Origin: Anaerolinea thermophila | GTDB lineage: Bacteria; Chloroflexota; Anaerolineae; Anaerolineales; Anaerolineaceae | Assembly (NCBI RefSeq): GCF_020723905.1 | Contig: NZ_DYHZ01000003.1 | Coordinates: 124,001-188,000 of the forward strand | Direction: 5' to 3' | DNA length: 64,000 nucleotides | Part shown: positions 58,841-64,000 of the stretch, in pieces | How the letters are laid out: each line of letters starts with the position of its first letter | Numbering within the stretch: the first letter of the stretch is position 1 | Position numbers and translations under genes: made by a program | The notes under the pieces: generated by a model | What the model saw: only the letters and a program-made list of their open reading frames with translations | Told to the model about the DNA's origin: nothing | Database searches by the model: none

Positions 58841-59845
58841 TTAAATACGAACGGATTTTTGCGTCTTTCGGAATTGCTCCAGCCACCACGCGATGGTGTC
58901 TCGCAGGGTCTCCGATAATTTTCGTGGTGCATATCCTAATTCCTGCCTGGCTCGCTGAATGCTGATTTGCGAGTTGCTCCAAAGGGTTTCGATAGAGTAA
59001 CGGGTAAATTTGGGGCGGGTGTGCGTCAACTTATAGTAAACCTCTGCCAGAGAGGCAAACCAGACAGCAAGTGTTCCCGGAAATTCAACCACTGGCGAAA
59101 ATAGTCCGCGAATTTCTTTTACAAGTTCACGGAGTTGAGCAACGGAAATCTGTTCTCCGCCAAGGATATATGTATGTCCTTTAACACCCAGGTCTCTTGC
59201 CAGAATATGACCTTTTGCAACGTCCCGAACATCCACAAAATCGAAACCCCCGTTCACGATCCAGTCCAGTCTGGATGACATCCAGTTGAGAATCATTTCT
59301 CCTAATTCGGAGCGTCGGTAATCATAAGGCCCAATCACGCCCGTTGGACAGACAATGACTGCGTCCAACCCTTCTTTTTGTACGGCTTCCAGTACCAGAA
59401 TTGAAGCCTCTGCTTTGGTACGATCGTAGGCTCCAGCGGGGTTCTGTGGATCAAAGGGTAAATCTTCCTGAATCATCACTCCATGGGGTGGACGGGTAAG
59501 CGCATGAATAGAACTGGTATATATAAGTCGCCTTACCCCCGCCTGTAAAACGGCTTGAATCACATTCCTTGTGCCTTCTACGTTGACCTTGCGGAGAATG
59601 GGCTCATGTTCCTCCAGTAAAGATACCAGCGCCGCAAGGTGAAAGACGGTATCCACCCCCTGGCAGGCGTCAATCAAAGAGGGAAGATCCAGGATATTCC
59701 CTTTTACTATTTCTACGGGCAAACCTTCCAGTGAACGTAAATCCTCTCCGGGTAATACCAGGGCTCTTACGGGTTCGCCTCTCGCAACCAGTTCTCTGAC
59801 CAGAACATTACCTAAATGTCCGGTTGCGCCTGTGACGAGATTCAT
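58841..59845 (-). CDS. NAD-dependent epimerase/dehydratase (dihydroflavonol-4-reductase-like)
   Basis: MNLVTGATGHLGNVLVRELVARGEPVRALV; YTSSIHAL; YDRTKAEAS. Confidence 0.9.
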   Translation of the reverse strand: MNLVTGATGHLGNVLVRELVARGEPVRALVLPGEDLRSLEGLPVEIVKGNILDLPSLIDACQGVDTVFHLAALVSLLEEHEPILRKVNVEGTRNVIQAVLQAGVRRLIYTSSIHALTRPPHGVMIQEDLPFDPQNPAGAYDRTKAEASILVLEAVQKEGLDAVIVCPTGVIGPYDYRRSELGEMILNWMSSRLDWIVNGGFDFVDVRDVAKGHILARDLGVKGHTYILGGEQISVAQLRELVKEIRGLFSPVVEFPGTLAVWFASLAEVYYKLTHTRPKFTRYSIETLWSNSQISIQRARQELGYAPRKLSETLRDTIAWWLEQFRKTQKSVRI

Positions 59846-60450
59846 TGTCCACCTCCTTTTTGAAGGGCATCGAAAAGCCATTCAATGCTTTTGCCGGTTA
59901 CTTTGCTCCAGTCTTCGCCTTGAGGGTCAAAAAAGGCTTGTAAGAGCATTCCGAGTGCCAGAGCAAGGATTGTTCGCGCAATTGTACGGGGATCGACACC
60001 TTCTTTGAGTGACAGTGAGCCTTGCGACTCGCTGTCCTGAATGAGTTGCGTGAATCGTTCTAAGTAACGATAATACGGCGCAACGGCGGCTTGCCAGATT
60101 TCAGGCTGCCGGGTGGCTTGTATCCAGAATTCCAGGAAAATTCGTGCACGGGTATTTGATCCTTCAAATATGGCTTCGGTGGATCTGGCGAGTACAATCA
60201 GCCCCTCTGGAATGTTTGTATGACTACTGAGGGTCTGTTGTAATTGTTCATCCAGTTGTTTTAGCCATTCCTCCAGGAGAGCAAGAAAAACCGATTGTTT
60301 GGAGGGAAAATGATGGTAAAAAGCCCCTTTGCTCACTCCTGAGGCTGCACAAAGGTCTGCAACCCCGGTAGCATCGTACCCTTTCTGAGCAAATAAGACT
60401 TCAGCCGCTTGCAGAATTTTTTGACGAGTTTCTTCACTTCTCTGTTGCAT
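59842..60450 (-). CDS. TetR/AcrR-family transcriptional regulator
   Basis: RQKILQAAEVLFAQKGYDATGVADLCAASGVSKGAFYHHFPSKQSVFLALLEEW. Confidence 0.93.
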   Translation of the reverse strand: MQQRSEETRQKILQAAEVLFAQKGYDATGVADLCAASGVSKGAFYHHFPSKQSVFLALLEEWLKQLDEQLQQTLSSHTNIPEGLIVLARSTEAIFEGSNTRARIFLEFWIQATRQPEIWQAAVAPYYRYLERFTQLIQDSESQGSLSLKEGVDPRTIARTILALALGMLLQAFFDPQGEDWSKVTGKSIEWLFDALQKGGGQ

Positions 60451-60495
60451 AGATTAAAAAGATACCGACCGGTTTGTTTATTTTATTATATCATA

Positions 60496-61083
60496 TTAAC
60501 GTTCAACCCATCGATTCAAATTCTCGGGAATTTTGAACCGGGTCAGTTTTTTCATCAGTTGTTCAGGATTTTCATCCTCGACAAATAATTGCACATGCTC
60601 GGGATAAATAAAACCTTCCTGTAACGCATGAGAGATCCACTGGAGAAGGGGAATATAATATCCACCGGTATTTAACAAACCAATAGGTTTCTGGTGTAAC
60701 CCGATTTGTGCCCACGTCAATGTTTCAAAAAATTCCTCCATTGTTCCATACCCTCCGGGCAGACTGATGAATGCATCTGCAAGCCGGCTCATTTGGGCTT
60801 TGCGGGTGTGCATGTCTTCTGTGACGATGAGTTGAGACAAGCCGTCGTGAATCAACTGGGGTTTGTTCAAATGATGGGGTACCACGCCAATCACTTTACC
60901 CCCGGCACTTAAAGCACCATTTGCCACTGCCCCCATCACGCCGGTTTTGCCTCCTCCGTAGACCAGGGTCATTCCGTTCTGGGCAATGACTTGCCCGGTT
61001 TGATAAGCGGCTTCAATATACTTTGGGGGAATATGATCAGCCGATCCGCTATAAACACAGATGGTTTGAATCGAATTTTTCAT
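60496..61083 (-). CDS. LOG-family protein (TIGR00730-like)
   Basis: TLVYGGGKTGVMGAVANGAL; ADAFISLPGGYGTMEEFFETLTWAQIGLHQKPIGLLNTGGYY. Confidence 0.93.
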   Translation of the reverse strand: MKNSIQTICVYSGSADHIPPKYIEAAYQTGQVIAQNGMTLVYGGGKTGVMGAVANGALSAGGKVIGVVPHHLNKPQLIHDGLSQLIVTEDMHTRKAQMSRLADAFISLPGGYGTMEEFFETLTWAQIGLHQKPIGLLNTGGYYIPLLQWISHALQEGFIYPEHVQLFVEDENPEQLMKKLTRFKIPENLNRWVER

Positions 61084-62042
61084 GAGTCAGGTTTCCTTTT
61101 GAAGATGAAACTTGCCAACTGGAAAAGAGCCAGAACCACCATGCCCGTAGATACGATTCTCCAGGCACGGTCTGCTTTTTTACTGTTGAGGAGGAACCTC
61201 CGAACAGGAGTTACCGGGGTTGGGGGGGCTTTTCTCCAACTGAACATTTTGTTCAACAAAAACTGAAAGATTTTTTCTGGAAGGTACTTTCTTCCTGCAT
61301 CCAGAAACTTCGCATCCAACCCAACCAGTACACGCAATGGTGGATTTGGATGCTGAACAGTTTTGAGGATTGCCAGAGCCACCTGGCGAGGATCCCTGCC
61401 ATGGTCGATGGCATAGGTTTGAAGCGTATGGGTGAATGTTCGCCTTGGCTCATACTCGGGCAGAGGATGAGGTGGGCTCTGGATAGATTGACTTAATGCA
61501 GTCTTACAATACCCTGGCTCAATTAAGGTTACAGAAATATGGAAAGGAGCCAATTCTTTAGCAAGCGTTTCAATATATCCTTCCAGTGCATGCTTGCTGG
61601 ATGTGTAAGCCGAAAAGAAGGGCGGTGCGCCCACTTTTCCAGCAATAGAAGAAAGAACAATAATTTTTCCCTTATCTTGTTGTCGCATGAGAGGAAGCAC
61701 GGCGCGAATCAGATGGACTGTACCGAAAAAATTGGTTTGGAACACCTGCCAGAGGGCTTCGGAGGTTAATTCTTCTCCAGCCGCTACAGGTCCCATGGTT
61801 CCTGCGTTGCATACCAGAACATCTACCCTGCCAATGTCTCTTTTCAGATAACGAACGCAGGCATCAATGGATTCCTGGGAAGTGATGTCCAGAGGCACAA
61901 CAGGAAAAGGGAGATGTTGATATTTCTCTGGTGTACGGCTGGAACCAATGATCTGGAATCCTTTTTTCTTAAATAACAGCGCGGTTTCTAAACCAATTCC
62001 GGAGGATACACCTGTGATGAAAACGATAGGTTCAGTCATCAT
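61080..62042 (-). CDS. Short-chain dehydrogenase/reductase
   Basis: VFITGVSSGIGLETALLF; LVCNAGTMGP; YTSSKHALEGYIETLAKEL; C-terminal TM segment. Confidence 0.92.
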   Translation of the reverse strand: MMTEPIVFITGVSSGIGLETALLFKKKGFQIIGSSRTPEKYQHLPFPVVPLDITSQESIDACVRYLKRDIGRVDVLVCNAGTMGPVAAGEELTSEALWQVFQTNFFGTVHLIRAVLPLMRQQDKGKIIVLSSIAGKVGAPPFFSAYTSSKHALEGYIETLAKELAPFHISVTLIEPGYCKTALSQSIQSPPHPLPEYEPRRTFTHTLQTYAIDHGRDPRQVALAILKTVQHPNPPLRVLVGLDAKFLDAGRKYLPEKIFQFLLNKMFSWRKAPPTPVTPVRRFLLNSKKADRAWRIVSTGMVVLALFQLASFIFKRKPDS

Positions 62043-62268
62043 GCCCCGATATTATCACAGGATAAGCGAGAGGAAAGAGGATAGTCAAATTGCAGTGTCA
62101 TTAAATCATACGGAAAATTATCAGCCAGAAGTATCGTTATCTGGCAATCCAGACCTTAAAAGTCACTGAAAAAAACAGGTGCCTTAACATTCGTCAGTCC
62201 TTTTTTATCCTATACTATGCTTAATTCGAAAAATCAAATTCCCGATGCTCTATGTTAAGAGGCTGATC

Positions 62269-64000
62269 ATGCGCCCTTATGAATTGACTTGTGAAGGCCA
62301 GGTAAATCCTTTAGGGATAGATGAATTGTCACCCCGGTTCGCCTGGAAAATTCCTTTGCTCAGGCGGGGGATTCGACAGACGGCGTACCAGATTGTGGCG
62401 GAATCAGAAGGAAAAATTTTATGGGATAGCGGTAAAGTGGACTCTCCCCAGTCGATTGAAGTGGAGTATTGTGGTTTACCTCTGAAAACTCGCCAGAAAG
62501 TTTACTGGCGGGTACGATTCTGGGACGAATCTGGGAAAGTGAGTGATTACTCCGAGACAGCCTGGTTTCAAATGGGCTTGCTGAATCCTTCAGATTGGCG
62601 GGGCAAATGGATTGAAACCGGAATTATCGGCGGCGCCAGGGTGACAGCACCGGCACCTTACCTTCGCAAACCCTTTCAAGTGAAAAAGCCGGTTGCCTCT
62701 GCTGAACTGTATATCACCGCACTGGGTTTATATCTTGCCTCGATAAATGGTCGTTCGATTGGCGACGAAGTATTTGCGCCTGGATGGACTGACTACCATT
62801 GTCGAGTTCAGTATCAGGTTTATGATGTAACATCCCATCTTCAGTTTGGAGAAAATGTTCTGGGCGTAGTTTTGGGGGATGGCTGGTATTGCGGGCATAT
62901 TGCCAATATGGACCGACAGCAGTATGGAGACCGTCCACGCCTGTTAGCACAGTTGATGATCCAGTACATGGATGGCTCTTTCGAGATCGTCCCGACGGAT
63001 GAGACCTGGAGATACACTTCGGGTCCCATTTTAGAAAGTGATTTAATCATGGGAGAGAGTTACGATGCTCGCCTTGAAATGTCGGGATGGGATACGCCGG
63101 GGTGGAACGATACCGGTTGGTTTCCTGTGCATACAGTACAGTTGTCTTCTCTGAATCTGGTTGCCCGGAAAAATCCCCCGGTGAGAAGGCAGGAAGTGCT
63201 TCGCCCCGTTCAGGAACCTGTAGAATTACGCGAATGGAACCGGTCCCGGTGGATTTTTGACCTGGGGCAGAATATGGTGGGGGTTATCCGGTTGAGAGTA
63301 AAAGGAGAACGGGGACGGACCATCCGTATTCGATATAGCGAGGTGTTGAATCCAGATGGAAGTCTGTACACACAGTCTCTGCGGTCAGCGCGTGCCACCG
63401 ATTATTATACTTTAAAGGGAGGAGAGGAAGAAATTTTTGAACCCCACTTTACCTTTCATGGTTTTCGTTATGTAGAACTGACAGGTTTTCCTGGTGTTCC
63501 CACTCGGGAAAATATTGAGGGGGTTGTTTTGCATTCAGATACCCCCATCAGTGGTACGTTCATCTGTTCTGATCCATTTCTGAATCAATTACAACACAAT
63601 ATTGAGTGGAGTCAGAAAGGAAATTTCATTGAAGTCCCAACAGACTGTCCTCAAAGAGACGAACGTCTGGGGTGGACAGGGGATGCTCAGGTATTTATTC
63701 GCACGGCAACGTTTAATCGCAATGTATCTCGTTTCTTTGAAAAATGGATGCAGGATTTTGCTGATGCCCAGTCTTCCAGTGGTGCCATTCCTCCCGTGGT
63801 TCCTAAAGTGTTTGCCTTTGGACAACTGGAAGATGGCGGTCCTGCATGGGCAGATGCCGTATTGATTTGTCCCTGGACCATTTATCAGGTGTATGGCAAC
63901 AGGAGAATTCTGGAAAGGTATTATCCTGTTTTTCAAAAATTTATTGAATATTTGAAGAACACCAGTGTTGGATGGATTCGCTCCCATCCTGACTGGGTAG
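62269..64000 (+). CDS. Alpha-L-rhamnosidase (GH78-like), partial at window end
   Basis: MRPYELTCEGQVNPLGIDELSPRFAWKI...LGDGWYCGH...FDLGQNMVGVIRLRVKGERG...EVPTDCPQRDERLGWTGDAQVF. No stop in window; an in-frame ATG at 62245 is an alternative start. Confidence 0.93.
   Translation, partial: MRPYELTCEGQVNPLGIDELSPRFAWKIPLLRRGIRQTAYQIVAESEGKILWDSGKVDSPQSIEVEYCGLPLKTRQKVYWRVRFWDESGKVSDYSETAWFQMGLLNPSDWRGKWIETGIIGGARVTAPAPYLRKPFQVKKPVASAELYITALGLYLASINGRSIGDEVFAPGWTDYHCRVQYQVYDVTSHLQFGENVLGVVLGDGWYCGHIANMDRQQYGDRPRLLAQLMIQYMDGSFEIVPTDETWRYTSGPILESDLIMGESYDARLEMSGWDTPGWNDTGWFPVHTVQLSSLNLVARKNPPVRRQEVLRPVQEPVELREWNRSRWIFDLGQNMVGVIRLRVKGERGRTIRIRYSEVLNPDGSLYTQSLRSARATDYYTLKGGEEEIFEPHFTFHGFRYVELTGFPGVPTRENIEGVVLHSDTPISGTFICSDPFLNQLQHNIEWSQKGNFIEVPTDCPQRDERLGWTGDAQVFIRTATFNRNVSRFFEKWMQDFADAQSSSGAIPPVVPKVFAFGQLEDGGPAWADAVLICPWTIYQVYGNRRILERYYPVFQKFIEYLKNTSVGWIRSHPDWV

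Noticed and set aside
1-64000. CRISPR arrays, rRNA genes, prophage modules
   Set aside because: No regularly spaced direct repeats, no rRNA-like sequence and no phage structural genes were seen by eye; a CRISPR finder and Infernal run would be decisive.

Overview
This 64 kb window looks like a chromosomal segment from an Anaerolineae-type (Chloroflexota) bacterium; that placement is inferred from gene content. The left half is mostly minus-strand housekeeping genes: secD (partial), moeA, a relA/spoT homolog, prfB, ftsY, rlmN, clpP, tig, tRNA-Leu(UAG), an ADP-forming acyl-CoA synthetase and htpG. The right half has glmS, a serine dehydratase, transporters, an accessory sulfur/redox gene group lying between two degraded insertion sequences, and a partial GH78 alpha-L-rhamnosidase. 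Main findings: (1) a tightly packed minus-strand operon (about 26.3-36.7 kb) encoding a Ycf46-like AAA+ ATPase, two paralogous repeat/beta-propeller proteins with a shared C-terminal tail, a lid-less Hsp70-like protein, a Ycf35/DUF1257 protein, a DUF2997-like small protein, a radical SAM activase-like enzyme and an MFS protein; this is my best candidate for an undescribed system. (2) A rhodanese gene split by an in-frame TGA at the conserved Cys position, with a SECIS-like hairpin, so a probable selenoprotein that the ORF track truncates. (3) A divergent glmS ribozyme upstream of glmS with two extra hairpins. (4) A prfB programmed +1 frameshift. (5) An XRE-cupin-NifX fusion with an internal ribosome-binding site. 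All calls come from reading the sequence and the supplied ORF translations; no database search was run.
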